From assembly GCF_029784155.1 (NCBI RefSeq), contig NC_073693.1, positions 23,162,002 through 23,226,001 of the forward strand: a DNA stretch of 64,000 nucleotides, in the 5' to 3' direction. Within the stretch, counting starts at the first letter, position 1, and every line of letters begins with the position of its first letter. The position numbers were made by a program, and so were the translations under genes. Below the pieces are notes generated by a model. That model saw only the letters and a list, made by a program, of their open reading frames with translations. It was not told the origin of the DNA and searched no databases. Origin of the DNA: Uranotaenia lowii. Its lineage: Eukaryota > Arthropoda > Insecta > Diptera > Culicidae. Below are positions 47,101 to 57,170 of this stretch, piece after piece.

Positions 47101-47426
47101 CTTATGAATTCCGTACAGCAACAATCCAACGGCTATCAAGATAAGCGCATCTCCAATAAAATCCACAACCGAGCAGCTGATCAAATCGTTCACTGGGGGT
47201 ACGAAATCAGAAGAGAAAAGTGCACTTTAGTCGGAGGACACAACTGAAGAAAAAATTTATAATGGCACCACGCCAATAACTCACAACCCTTGGGCAGATC
47301 CGACTGTTCCGGTTCATCGAACGTCAACTGCACGTATCCGGAGATCACCAACGAAGTCAGTTCCAGCAATCCGGCTAGAACCCCAATAAAGTAACCGTGA
47401 AACTTGATATCCCCGCAGAATCCCAT
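38176..47426 (-). CDS. Gene B: small four-helix membrane protein, four coding exons
   Basis: Exons: 47285-47426, 47101-47192, 38629-38743 and 38176-38297 (471 nt, 156 aa). Donors are GTGAGT, GTAAAT and GTAAGC. Acceptors end in CCCCAG, TTCCAG and TTGCAG. Phases are 1, 0 and 1, exactly as in gene A, and exon 2 is 92 bp in both. Predicted helices are about 11-34 (YFIGVLAGLLELTSLVISGY), 57-75, 83-101 (LIPFTFAICFDWVSYL) and 118-135. Motifs shared with gene A include VD in helix 2, a GI-K end to exon 2, and PF...D...Y in helix 3. The loop between helices 3 and 4 is shorter than in gene A and the tail lacks the Yxx-hydrophobic motif. Function unknown; likely a membrane protein of the same insect four-TM family. 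Intron 2 contains the large satellite, so transcription must cross it. Confidence 0.87.
38744..39386 (-). other. Gene B intron 2, A-rich edge of the satellite
   Basis: Increasingly A-rich DNA with irregular AAAAATGACA-like words, grading into the regular array. It looks like degenerate satellite margin. No gene. Confidence 0.6.
39387..43440 (+). repeat. 9-bp satellite array, unit GACAAAAAT
   Basis: About 4 kb of nearly perfect 9-mers in gene B intron 2. Sparse variants (GACAGAAAT, GACAATAAT, one-base indels) break the register. An 8-bp variant GCCAAAAT recurs at about 41277, 41744 and 42085. The spacings of 467 and 341 bp equal 51 and 37 units plus one 8-mer. The edges are degenerate. Long frames across it (up to 1448 codons) are by-products of the 9-bp period. 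Confidence 0.98.
43486..45290 (+). repeat. 9-bp satellite array, derived unit GTCAAAATT
   Basis: About 1.8 kb of 9-mers differing from the neighbouring unit at positions 2 and 8 (A to T in both). Sub-blocks of GTCAAATTT occur near 44870-44920 and 45003-45050. The derived unit is homogenised inside the array and flanked on both sides by the GACAAAAAT type. Confidence 0.98.
45291..45424 (+). repeat. Short return of the GACAAAAAT satellite
   Basis: About 15 units, increasingly degenerate to the right. This shows the derived block is embedded within the older array type. Confidence 0.9.
45425..47100 (-). other. Gene B intron 2, 5' part
   Basis: AT-rich intron with no gene or complete mobile element recognised. 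Small local repeats of CAAATCTATT occur near 46850-46890. Confidence 0.5.
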
Positions 47427-48673
47427 TTTTGGTTTTTCGAATCCGACCGTTGATGCTGGCTAATTTGGGAGACGTAATTTCAGAAGGGAATTTTCAAAAT
47501 TTCACTCAACTGCGATCCTCTCGCTGTCACCGTTTGAACAAGACTAAACGGTCCTTCGGCGATGATCCTGGCTCAGAATCCAAAACACAAGCCAGGGATT
47601 CCCGACTGGAGGCTGTAACGATTTCTCGCTTTGCCAGGATAAACATTTGTCGAACAACAAAAATAACAACAGTCCCGAGTCAAGAATGAAGCACATAGGA
47701 GAGGGATAAGTTTTCAAAAACAACACGCATGGCATTATTCCTGTATTTCGAATGCATGTTGTGTTTCGGTTTTCGGTTTTCGCTTTTCGGCACTAGGGCA
47801 TTCGGAAATCTCGATAAACTGAAAACTCCGGGCAATAGGAAGTGCAGCTTAACTGCAATAACAGCAGCCTTAACTCGAGCCGTCGTCTTTCTTCAATGAG
47901 TGCATTTATGTTGCAGCATAATGTATGGGGAAGAAAGAAAAAACAACAAAGCTCGTTGAATTGAAATAGGACTAGCAGCACTAAAACAAAAAGAATTATG
48001 GTTTGCAGGCTCTTGTTTCTTCTTGGCGGCTGCAGGGCAGGACAGAGCCAATTGTAATGATGAAATTGAAGAAATTACAGCTGGTGTGGTTTGTGGTTCC
48101 AATATGATGGGGATTTAGTGTGACGGTGATGATGAGTTCGGTTCCGCCCCGTGCCATCGGGGTTTGTTTTTTTTTTTATCTAGGAGTAGACGAGAGCTCA
48201 CTTTAAGAAAGTGTTAGAAGATGACTGGCGATGGTTCTGGTATCGGGGTTTCTCAACAGCATTAATTGAGTTAACGCAAAGTCCTGAACGTTCTATGCAC
48301 AGATACATGATTCATTACAAACCCTAAAGTTTTGTTACTTCTCAGATTTTTTTTCTAAGAAATGATTGAAGCTAGATGCAAGATTTTTTTTACTTTTCTT
48401 AAAACTTTCCATTTTAGATATTTCAAAGCGCGAAGGTGGTCTAGATTAAGGTTTCAGAATTTTTCTGCAAGTAACCGGACTGGGCTAAACCAAGCGTTTT
48501 TTTTATAAAAAAAAATCTAACAAAACCCGGGGAATTGATTAAAAAAATTTAAATAATTAATCCAAGCAAATTTACGAAAAACCAAGAATTTTTCAACAAA
48601 CATCATGGAAAAAAAAATTGTCGTCGAACATAAAAGTAAATTTTAATCGTATTTCAGGCTTCCAAAAACCGTT
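47427..48673 (-). promoter_or_regulatory. Upstream region of gene B
   Basis: The presumed promoter and 5' UTR of gene B. It has higher GC than the surroundings up to about 48150. Minus frames at 47544-47735 and 47793-48102 lack recognisable domains. No TATA or upstream exon can be assigned. Confidence 0.3.
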
Positions 48674-50354
48674 GGGGAGAATGGGGATACTTGATCCCCT
48701 TTTCTTATTATTATCATATCTTTTTGGAAATATTTAGCAATCCGCCGTCTTTTTCATTTTCTGACTACGTGTTATTTCAAGTATATATGCTCCAAAAGTT
48801 GGAACGATACATGAATTGGTAGATGAACTAAATAGAAGCATTTTCGTGGAAGTAAAAAAAAGCGATATTTTTGAAGTCAAGGAAGACTTCATCCTCTATT
48901 GAAGAAGACTTGATCCTTCATTTCGGGGGCCCCAGTCTCATACCAGGCTATATTTTGTCAAAATCGATTTACGTGATCAAAAATGGTGCCGGATAGAAAT
49001 TGAGGTTCATTTTCGCGCAATAGACCTTTTTCTTCTTTTTTGGACGGATGTTTGTATGGAAAACATCGTAATTCATGTATTCTGGGTTTTTTCTTTCACA
49101 AAATCAAAATTCATCACAAAAAATGTTGTAAATTGATAGGAACTTCATCCCTGGTTTGTTTAGAAATTGAAATTGTTCCAACAGAGCTGGTATTGAAACA
49201 CAAGAATGAATAGAATACTTGCTTTAAATGTGTACCAAATTTGTTTATCGGTATAACAAGTCATGTCTGAAACTCTGTTCTTTTTAGTTTGAACTCTAAT
49301 GAAACATTTTCTACTCCGATTGTGATAGAAAAAACCAAGAATACATGGATTACGATGTTTTCCATACAAACATCCGCCCAAAAACGAATGAAATCGTCTA
49401 CTGGGCGAAAATGAACCTCATTTTCTATCCGGCACCATTTTTGATCACGTTCATCGATTTTTACGAAAGCCTGGTATGAGATCAAACATTTCTACATCTT
49501 TGAACAAAATTTCAAGATTATTCAACGAAAATTGTCCAAAGATATAGCAGATGTAGTGAAACAATTCCAAATTTCCCTTTTTAAGGGAATAGCTGAATGT
49601 TTGTTTCGAGTCACTGTAAAGACTTCAAATTTTGTAGAGTGTTAGTTGGATTGTTGAACTAGATTGTGTAAAATTTTCATGATAAACAATGAATAGAGAG
49701 AGAAATGGCAGCTAGGAAGTGGATGCGCAGCTTCACGCGATTTCATTCTTTTTTTAACGCAACTGTATTTAGGACAAAAAAATACCTTTTTGAACTCTAG
49801 GGATCAATTGAACCCATAAGACTATGCCCACCAATGGTTGCTAAACCTCGAATCGAGTACATTCAGCAACATATCTATCAACCCATCATCGCACCAACAG
49901 TCGCCAACTTGATTCGAGAAATAGCATTCGAGCAGTAGGTTGTTAAAGGATGCGTTTATGTAGCAACCTGGTAGAAACGCAGCCGGTCGTCGCTATGAGA
50001 AAATAAACAAACACAAATACCAACCTGGAAGGCAACAATGGGTGCGAAAATCAGTAAATAGATAAAAACGCAACCAATAAAACAATCAAAAATACCGACC
50101 GAAATACCAACGCCCGGTGGACTTGGTCTAATGAACATTTTAGAAAACTTTATCTGAAAAATGTCCCCTTTTGTGAAATTTTCGAACAAAGTTAAATAAC
50201 TCGAAAATTTATTTTGTCACAATTTATTGAGCATACAGCATAGTTGTTTTGCTCCATTTGGCACATTTTTCTAGATTCTTGTAAGTCATTCATGTATTCG
50301 AGATATTGCTAATGAATCAAGTATCTCCAGGGATCAAGTATCCTCATTCTCCCC
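48674..50354. mobile_element. TIR element with long internal inverted repeats
   Basis: The left end is GGGGAGAATGGGGATACTTG. The right end on the opposite strand is GGGGAGAATGAGGATACTTG, and the motif ATCAAGTATC is doubled at the right end. Internally, about 48945-49110 is repeated in inverted orientation at about 49300-49490, including TCCGGCACCATTTTTGATCA. No transposase is encoded. The target duplication is unclear: TA follows the right end but TT precedes the left end. The first 13 bases match the termini of the element at 850-1761 apart from one position. Confidence 0.65.
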
Positions 50355-51135
50355 TATTTTATTAATTTGATAAAACTTGTTTGAAAAAATTGATTTTTGA
50401 CGCAAATATTAAAGATTTAAATGACTCGAGATCATTTTTTATAATCGATTTTGCAGATAAAGTGAATAAATCCTTGTAAAAACCAGACTATAACGAAATT
50501 TGGGCCCCCGAGCCGAACCGGACTTTTCCTAAATTATGTATCAAATATCCGAGCGAGTCCGGGCCTATAACCAGACAATCTGGCAAGCTTAGTTTAGCGA
50601 ATAGTCTGGCGCGAGTCTGCCATACAAAATGAACAAACAACTGTCAAAATTTCAATAATCCTAGAAGGATTTTTGTTAAAAATTGATAAACGTAGGCGTT
50701 TTTACATAAGGCGATGATCTATCGAAATGACAAATTTATTTTATTAAAAATTAGATGATTTATTGTATTGATATACGCTTCCCATTTTTATGAATTAATA
50801 TTTTAATCCAGCATTTATGAAGCCTTCGTCATCAAAAGATTCCAATGCAAAAGATTTCTATCACGTTTATAGTAATAGACGCAAACCCATTGCTCTTTTT
50901 AACTGAAAAATCCTTTAAAAGATGAATGAGCTAATTGTTATCCTTTTTTCGCTTAAATCCTTTCTGAATTGTAGCTTTAAAGGTAAAATTAAAAAAAAAA
51001 ATAAACTCCATTTGGAGCATTATTTTTGGTTCCGTAATTGACGCATGATTAAAAAACTCCTATAAGGTCATGTGGCTGGATTATTCGATCTTCAAGAAAA
51101 GATCAATTCAGATGAACGGTCCTGGAATAGATCTA
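50355..51135. other. Unassigned AT-rich stretch
   Basis: No gene or element was recognised between the TIR element and the pogo-like end. Confidence 0.4.
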
Positions 51136-51695
51136 CAGTAATTTCTCGATTTTATCACTGTTCGATTTTATCAATACTCGCCAAATTCACGCTCGATTTT
51201 ATTACGGTTATTGTTCCGATTTTATCACGCTTTGTAAGAAATCATTCAGAAAGCGTTTCCAGGACCTTAGTTTTCGTTCAAAAGCGTAAGGCATCTTTGT
51301 TCATGATATTTTTATGGTTTATGTTATGGTATATAGGTATTCAATTATATGAAAATGCCATTGAACTGTTTATTTTAGCTATATAGTGTTTAAAATCGTC
51401 ATTTGGATTTAAAATTTGTTATAATCGACATAAGTATTTTAACATCACGTTAATGCCAGTGTTGTCACTTGTGCTTGGTTAGCCGCTCTAAAAAAGTTAA
51501 CTATTTTGGTTTTGCGAATTATTTAAAGATGTGGATGAATTTAAGCGTTTTTGAAAAGAGATAATTTTCTCGGATTTCTTTGTTGAATTTGTTTATTTGA
51601 AAAGACGGCATGCGAAATCCTGATTGGACAGCCTTTAGTATTGTCTGAATAGATAATTTTGGAAGATCAAAATGAAATTCTGCTAGCATTGCCCT

Positions 51696-51970
51696 TGATT
51701 TGTCCCTATTATTTGAGGGAAACCGGGAAGTGATATTTAGAGTGAACGAACTGATCAAGTCGAGAGTCTAACTAAGATTGCCTTTATTTTCCATTTCTTA
51801 AGCCTACATTTGTGTGGCGACCTACACGTAGCTTACGCGTAGTCAGCATAAACAAACATCGGACGATCGAAGTACAGTTCCCTTTTGCTTGCGTTAGCAT
51901 AAAGGGCTGAACCTTCGATCGTCGCGATAGAATGTGCGCATGGACGTAGCTAGTGGGGGCATCCACCACA
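51696..51970 (-). repeat. 3' LTR of Ty3/Gypsy element
   Basis: A 275-bp LTR identical as read to 59454-59728. Purine-rich AAGGAAGGACG directly precedes it on the minus strand and is the likely polypurine tract. Confidence 0.93.
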
Positions 51971-52355
51971 CGTCCTTCCTTAATTAATTTAAAAATTAAT
52001 CTACAGTATAATTTTTAAATTTCTTATATGTATCTTTATAAATGAAGCATTGTATAATTGATTATTTGCTTTATTGTTATTTCTTATTTGTATGTATTCC
52101 ATGGATACATACATATTACTAATTATACATCTCTATATAATATATTAAATGTTTGTTATAATTTGTTTGCTGTCATAACTGTTTGTGGATATAATATGTT
52201 GTTTGTATATAATATATGTAATCACTATTTAATGTAGTAAAGTGTTATAAGACATTACACTAAAATAAAGTAAGTTTATAAAATCTGTAACTATTCCATT
52301 TATTTTACAATTAAATATCATTATCCACCACACGTCCTTTCTAAACTCTACTTGT
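51971..52355 (-). repeat. Gypsy 3' untranslated segment with duplicated PPT/LTR junction
   Basis: ATCCACCACACGTCCTT, the polypurine tract plus the first LTR bases, occurs at the true LTR edge (51961-51977) and again at 52323-52339. The AT-rich segment of about 360 bp between them has no ORF. The second copy may be a relic of a misprimed or duplicated plus-strand start. Confidence 0.65.
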
Positions 52356-53037
52356 TTAGCTTTTTGTTACAAATGGTTTTGTCCTAATTTTGTGTATTGT
52401 CTCAATTTTATCTTTAACTCTCACTTCGACATTTGTTCCTTTGTCTGCTGTAACAGGGTAAGGACCCTCATATGTATTGTTAAATTTGGACTTTATTTCG
52501 TTTTTGATCAATATAAGCTGTCCTGGAGAATATCGTAATTCCTTTGTATTGCTGTTAAGTTTATGTATTCTCTCTGATTTTTTATCTATCAATCGTTCTT
52601 GTACTTCTTTATTTGTTGTTTGAATTTTGTGTTTCAGCATTTTGACGTAATCGTCTAAATTATATATTGGTGTTGAACTTTGACTATTAATCAAATTTGA
52701 TGGTAATTTGCACAATTTCCCAAATACCAGTTCAAATGGCGTTTTTTCCGTTTCCAGATGAACAGTAGTATTGTAGGCAAATTGGTAAAATTTTATCCAT
52801 GAAGACCAGTTCCCTGGCGAATTTGACGAATAAATCCTTAAAAAATTTCCCAAACTTTTATGAGAGTTTTCTAAGGCGCCTATCGATTGGTGATGATAAG
52901 CTGTCGAGTTAATTTTGCTTATTTCCAAAAGTTCACACATTTTCGTAAAAAGATCGGACATAAACTCTGTCCCTCGATCTGTCGCTATTTCATCTGGTAC
53001 TCCATAGTTTAGTATTACGTTTTCAACGAATGCTCTC
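52356..53037 (-). pseudogene. pol: Gypsy integrase, C-terminal part (after hAT insertion)
   Basis: This carries the second catalytic Asp (EIATDRGTEFMSDLF) and Glu (HHQSIGALENSHKSLG), then a C-terminal region ending IRTKPFVTKS. The coding sequence is interrupted upstream by the hAT-like element at 53046-54318, so it cannot be translated with the rest of Pol. An open frame continues some 60 nt into the insertion, but those residues are foreign. Confidence 0.88.
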
Positions 53038-53045
53038 GCTACAGC

Positions 53046-54318
53046 CAAGGTTGCTAATCTTCGCTCAGAACGGTTTTTCACCCCGATCCTAGTCACCAAC
53101 GAGTTTACTCCTCAACATAGAAAGTCTGTTTCTTTAGAAACGACGCTTTTCAGCATCGAACGACGCAAACCTAGTTTGTTTTTCTTCCCCTCTTTAGTGA
53201 TCCGTTATTTTCTGAGTTTACTATCGGTAACCATCAAACAATCATCATTCGCTTCTGATGAAAACATTGCGCGTAGACGGCGTCGAATTCTTCGACATCT
53301 ACTCGACTCGCTGACGATCATGCTTCGCCGCGAACGCTTCATGAAGGAAAACGAGTTAATTCTAGGAACGCAAGAGATGCCCAAAAACCAAATTTATGCC
53401 AAAATTGCTTTATTTTCCTCTCAAGGTGTGTTAATTATTTTATTAAATATCGGTCTTAGTCTTTATCCAGGAATTGATCCCTAGTAGCATTCTTCCTTAA
53501 AGGTCTGATTTGGACATGAATCAACAGCATCGTCATCAACTCGCGTCGAATCAACTCGCAAACAAATTCATTCAGTAGCGAAGCGAATGATTGCTGGAGT
53601 AAACAATGACTAAAAATTGGAAGGAGAAAATCAACAAGGAACGCTAGGCAACACAAACTGAACGAAAATTCATAGTATATGGTTCACTAATGGCGTATTT
53701 TTTTTTGATTCCGGATTTGGCTCTAGAACCGTCAGAATAAAAAAGCAAGTTTCGGGTTTCGAGTTATTCCATACGTAGGTGTGCGTGAGAACGAGCGCAA
53801 TGTTTACATGCAGCTGTCATTTTGTTCTCCCTTCTGGATTTCTTCATTCGGTTCTTCACATCCGGATTGCCGTTTTTTGTGTCCGGATTGCACTGGACTG
53901 CAGATAATACGATTTTGCTTGGCTGAGAGGTTCAAAATCGCGGCAATAATCATTTGCCCGTTCATTATTACACTGTTTTGTTTTCAGCCAAAAACAGCTG
54001 TTTAATGTTTTGACAACAACGTTGAGAGTATTGGTGAACTTCTCGCAAAACTGACTTTTTTCTCAGGGCGACTCCGTCCCTTTTTCGAGCGAACCTAGGT
54101 TGCCTCTCGAGCAATAAATGAGCACGATGACAGCAGTTAGAGCGAACCTAGGTTGCCTCTAGTTTGCCTCCAGGTGAAAAAAAATACGTTATAAGACGGC
54201 GTTCTTATGTTGTATGTTTTGATTCGTTCGGGAGTCAATGCTTAACAGCGTCGTTACTGTGGTTGCGTCGTAACGATTTGAAATTTTGAAGCAAACGAAG
54301 CGAATATCAGTAACCCTG
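53046..54318. mobile_element. hAT-like element inserted in Gypsy integrase
   Basis: The 1273-bp insertion has the 8-bp duplication GCTACAGC at 53038-53045 and 54319-54326. The ends are CAAGGTTGCTAATCTTCGCT and, on the other strand, CAGGGTTACTGATATTCGCT. No hAT transposase is encoded. A 102-codon plus frame (53176-53484) with an ARRRRRILRHLLDS stretch is not recognised. AGCGAACCTAGGTTGCCTCT occurs twice near 54090 and 54140. It is internal sequence of unknown origin, moved in trans. Confidence 0.88.
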
Positions 54319-54326
54319 GCTACAGC

Positions 54327-54950
54327 TTCTGTTGATTTGTTTTTAATTGGTGTTGCAGTAATGTACTTCGTCAGTTCACACTGCGTTGTTAATATGTAAG
54401 TATGTCCTTCGTTGCTTGGAAATAATGGTCCAACTAGATCTAAATAAATCTTGCTGAACGCACTATTTGCCGTTGTGGTAATAATTTGTGGTACATTTTT
54501 TGGTTTTATATGTTTGTTTTTCTGACATAATTCGCATGCTTTAATAAAATTTGAGATGTCTCTTGTCATATTTGTCCAAAAATATCTACTTTGGATGTTT
54601 TTCAACGTCTTTTTGATACCAGCGTGTCCTGCCGTTGGCAGTATATGAAAATCATTCATAATTAATTGTTGTTCCATTTTGTCATTGATATGCTTTATCT
54701 TTGTATCTATTATTCTGATTGTAGGAATTCCTTTGTTTAAGTTATTGGTGTACACCATTTCGTAAAATTTTCTTGCTTTTTCAGTATTTTTCATTACGAG
54801 CTCGTTTATATGATTATTTTTACATATCTCTTTCAGCATTACCGCTATCCGCCGTAGCTGGACTAGGGTCTTCGCTGGTTTCATTTCAATTTGATCGGAA
54901 CAAACTTTTACTTCTGGTATCTCAAGTGTTTCATCAATAGTTAATTCGAT
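54327..54950 (-). pseudogene. pol: Gypsy integrase, N-terminal part
   Basis: This continues the RT-RH frame after an in-frame TAA at 54951-54953. It has the zinc-binding region (GHAGIKKTLKNIQSRYFW, CELCQKNKH) and the first catalytic Asp in KIYLDLVGPLF. It is cut off at AVAR by the hAT insertion. The first ATG after the stop is at 54884 (MKPAKTLVQL). Confidence 0.88.
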
Positions 54951-57170
54951 TTATATTCCTGATAACTCTTGCTGGCCAGGCATTTGATTATTTGGACCCA
55001 TTTTCGAATTTTCCTTTAATTTTTCACTCCTCGTTGTAATTAGAACATCCCTTTCGATCTTTTGACTTAATTCTCGCAAATCTGAACTTGTTATTCGCGA
55101 CAATGCGTCCGCTACCACATTTTCCGTCCCTTTCTTATAAAGCACGTCAAATTTATACTCCTCCAAAGCCAGACGAAACTTTGTCAGTCGGCTTGAGGGA
55201 TCATTTAAAGTAAATAGATAAACTAAAGGGCGGTGATCTGTGAACACTTCAAATTTCTTACCATATAAATATGGTCTGAAATGACGAATTGCCCAGACCA
55301 AACCCAATAATTCTTTCTCAATTGTGCTATAATTTTGTTCAGCTTTGTTTAATGCTTTACTTGCAAATGCTATAGGTCTAGCGTTTTGGTTGCTTAAAAC
55401 AGCTCCCAATGCTTTTCCAGAAGCATCTGTGTGTAAAGTAAACGTATTATTTTCAGAAAAATCGGGATAATCGAGAACTGGTGGATTCATGAAGCATTTT
55501 TTCAAAAATTGAAAAGAATGTTCACATTCCTCAGTCCATTGGAATTCTTCGTTTTTCCGCGTTAATTTATTTAAAGGACTGCAAAGTTTGGCAAAATCCT
55601 TAATATGTTTCCTGTAGTAGTTTGCAAATGCTACGAATCGTTTTACTTCGTCAGCGCTTTGCGGACTACTCCAGTGCTTGATGATTTCGATCTTTGAAGG
55701 ATCAGGTTTTACTCCTTCGGCAGATACCACATGCCCTAAGTAGAGCAATTCATTCTTAAGAAAATTGCATTTCTGCGGGTTGAGCTTTAAATTTGTTTGG
55801 CGCAACCTTTCAAAAATGTTTAAAAGATTTTTATTGTGTTCATCGAGAGTTTTGCCGAAAATAATTATGTCGTCTAAATAGACTAGACATATTTGCATAT
55901 TAAGACCTGACATTGCCACAGTCATAAGTCTCGAAAATGTTGAAGGACTTACTTTTAGTCCCATAGGGAGACGAGTCATTTGATACTGTCCCCTATTAGT
56001 ACTAAAAGCGGTTAGTGGCCTGTCCTCTGGTTTTAATTCACATTGGTAATACCCTTGTGAAAGATCCAAGTGTGAAAAATATTTCGCTCCTGCTAACGAT
56101 TCAATAACCTCTTCTATGTTTGGAAGCGGAAATTTATCGTCTTGCAGTGCGTTGTTTAATTTCCGGTAGTCTACGACTAACCTCCATTTTTTGCTATCGT
56201 CCGCTGATTTCTTGGGAACTAGCAACAAAGGGCTATTCCACTCAGAAACAGCTGGTTCGATAATCTCCTCACTCAACATTTTGTCCACTTGCTTTTGGAC
56301 TTCATCTTTCTGAGTTTGAGGTAATCGGTAAGGTTTGGAGTAAACTGGATGTATATCCGGTTTAACAGTTAACGACGGTTGATAAATCTTCGTTATCGTT
56401 AATTTATCATTCTTTAAACAAAATATGTCGCTATATTTAACGCACAATTTTTCCATTACTGATCTGTCCTTATCATTAAGATCAGTCAGATTCAATTCTT
56501 TTAAAAGTTCATTGGCTCTAGCAGCATCATAATTAGATGTGCTCTCAATTTCAATAACATCGTAATGTTTAAGAAGTTTTGTTTGGGGTTTAAAATTTTC
56601 AATTTTTACTTCCTTCTTTTTAACATTCAATATCCTAACAGGAATTTTTCCGTTTTCAGGTGTTACTACTGCACCTGCAAGGTATACATGCGGTTGGATT
56701 TGTTGATTCAAAATGACCATCTGATCCAAACAGTCAGTGTCAATGAAAGTTATTATTTCCGTTCGAGGAGGAATTATGAAATTTTCCTCGAATCGTGGTT
56801 CTCTTAATGTTAATTTTGGAACTTCAAAATCTATTATAGCTCTAAATTTGTTCAGAAAATTTGTTCCTATTAGTCCAATAACGTTGGAAGGTAAATGTTC
56901 CATTATATGGAATATAATGGGATACACAAAGCCAATATGTTCCATAAAAGTTTTTACTGTGCCTAGAGTAGTGGTGATTCCATTTACACCACGCACCTCT
57001 ATGGCTTGCGAAGTATCAATAGATGAGCTTAATTTCCTTGTGAGATAACGTTTATCGAGCAGACAGCATGATGCTCCGCTATCTACTATTAAATTTAATG
57101 CAATGCCGTCGACTCTAAATTTAAACCGAAGAGCTCGTGTGTTTTTCAGGTTATTAACGAAAAAGTTCTT
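54951..57170 (-). CDS. pol: Gypsy Pol: protease, reverse transcriptase, RNase H
   Basis: The pol frame opens just after a TAG at 57171-57173 and overlaps the end of gag, so frameshifting is expected. The protease active site LIVDSGASCCLLDK lies near 57080. The RT has VPKKSADDSKKWRLVVDYRK, HLDLSQGYYQ, PMGLKVSPSTFSRL and catalytic LVYLDDIIIFG. RNase H has LHTDASGKALGAVLSN and YSTIEKELLGLVWA. The frame ends at a TAA between RNase H and integrase, while clearly related sequence continues in the same frame beyond it. The stop is therefore a nonsense mutation in this copy (or a sequencing error), not a family boundary. Confidence 0.9.
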   Translation of the reverse strand, partial: KNFFVNNLKNTRALRFKFRVDGIALNLIVDSGASCCLLDKRYLTRKLSSSIDTSQAIEVRGVNGITTTLGTVKTFMEHIGFVYPIIFHIMEHLPSNVIGLIGTNFLNKFRAIIDFEVPKLTLREPRFEENFIIPPRTEIITFIDTDCLDQMVILNQQIQPHVYLAGAVVTPENGKIPVRILNVKKKEVKIENFKPQTKLLKHYDVIEIESTSNYDAARANELLKELNLTDLNDKDRSVMEKLCVKYSDIFCLKNDKLTITKIYQPSLTVKPDIHPVYSKPYRLPQTQKDEVQKQVDKMLSEEIIEPAVSEWNSPLLLVPKKSADDSKKWRLVVDYRKLNNALQDDKFPLPNIEEVIESLAGAKYFSHLDLSQGYYQCELKPEDRPLTAFSTNRGQYQMTRLPMGLKVSPSTFSRLMTVAMSGLNMQICLVYLDDIIIFGKTLDEHNKNLLNIFERLRQTNLKLNPQKCNFLKNELLYLGHVVSAEGVKPDPSKIEIIKHWSSPQSADEVKRFVAFANYYRKHIKDFAKLCSPLNKLTRKNEEFQWTEECEHSFQFLKKCFMNPPVLDYPDFSENNTFTLHTDASGKALGAVLSNQNARPIAFASKALNKAEQNYSTIEKELLGLVWAIRHFRPYLYGKKFEVFTDHRPLVYLFTLNDPSSRLTKFRLALEEYKFDVLYKKGTENVVADALSRITSSDLRELSQKIERDVLITTRSEKLKENSKMGPNNQMPGQQELSGI

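Noticed and set aside
51784..51969. 61-codon ORF, identical to one at 59542-59727
   Set aside because: Lies within the LTRs of the Gypsy element; duplication reflects the LTR pair, not a gene family.
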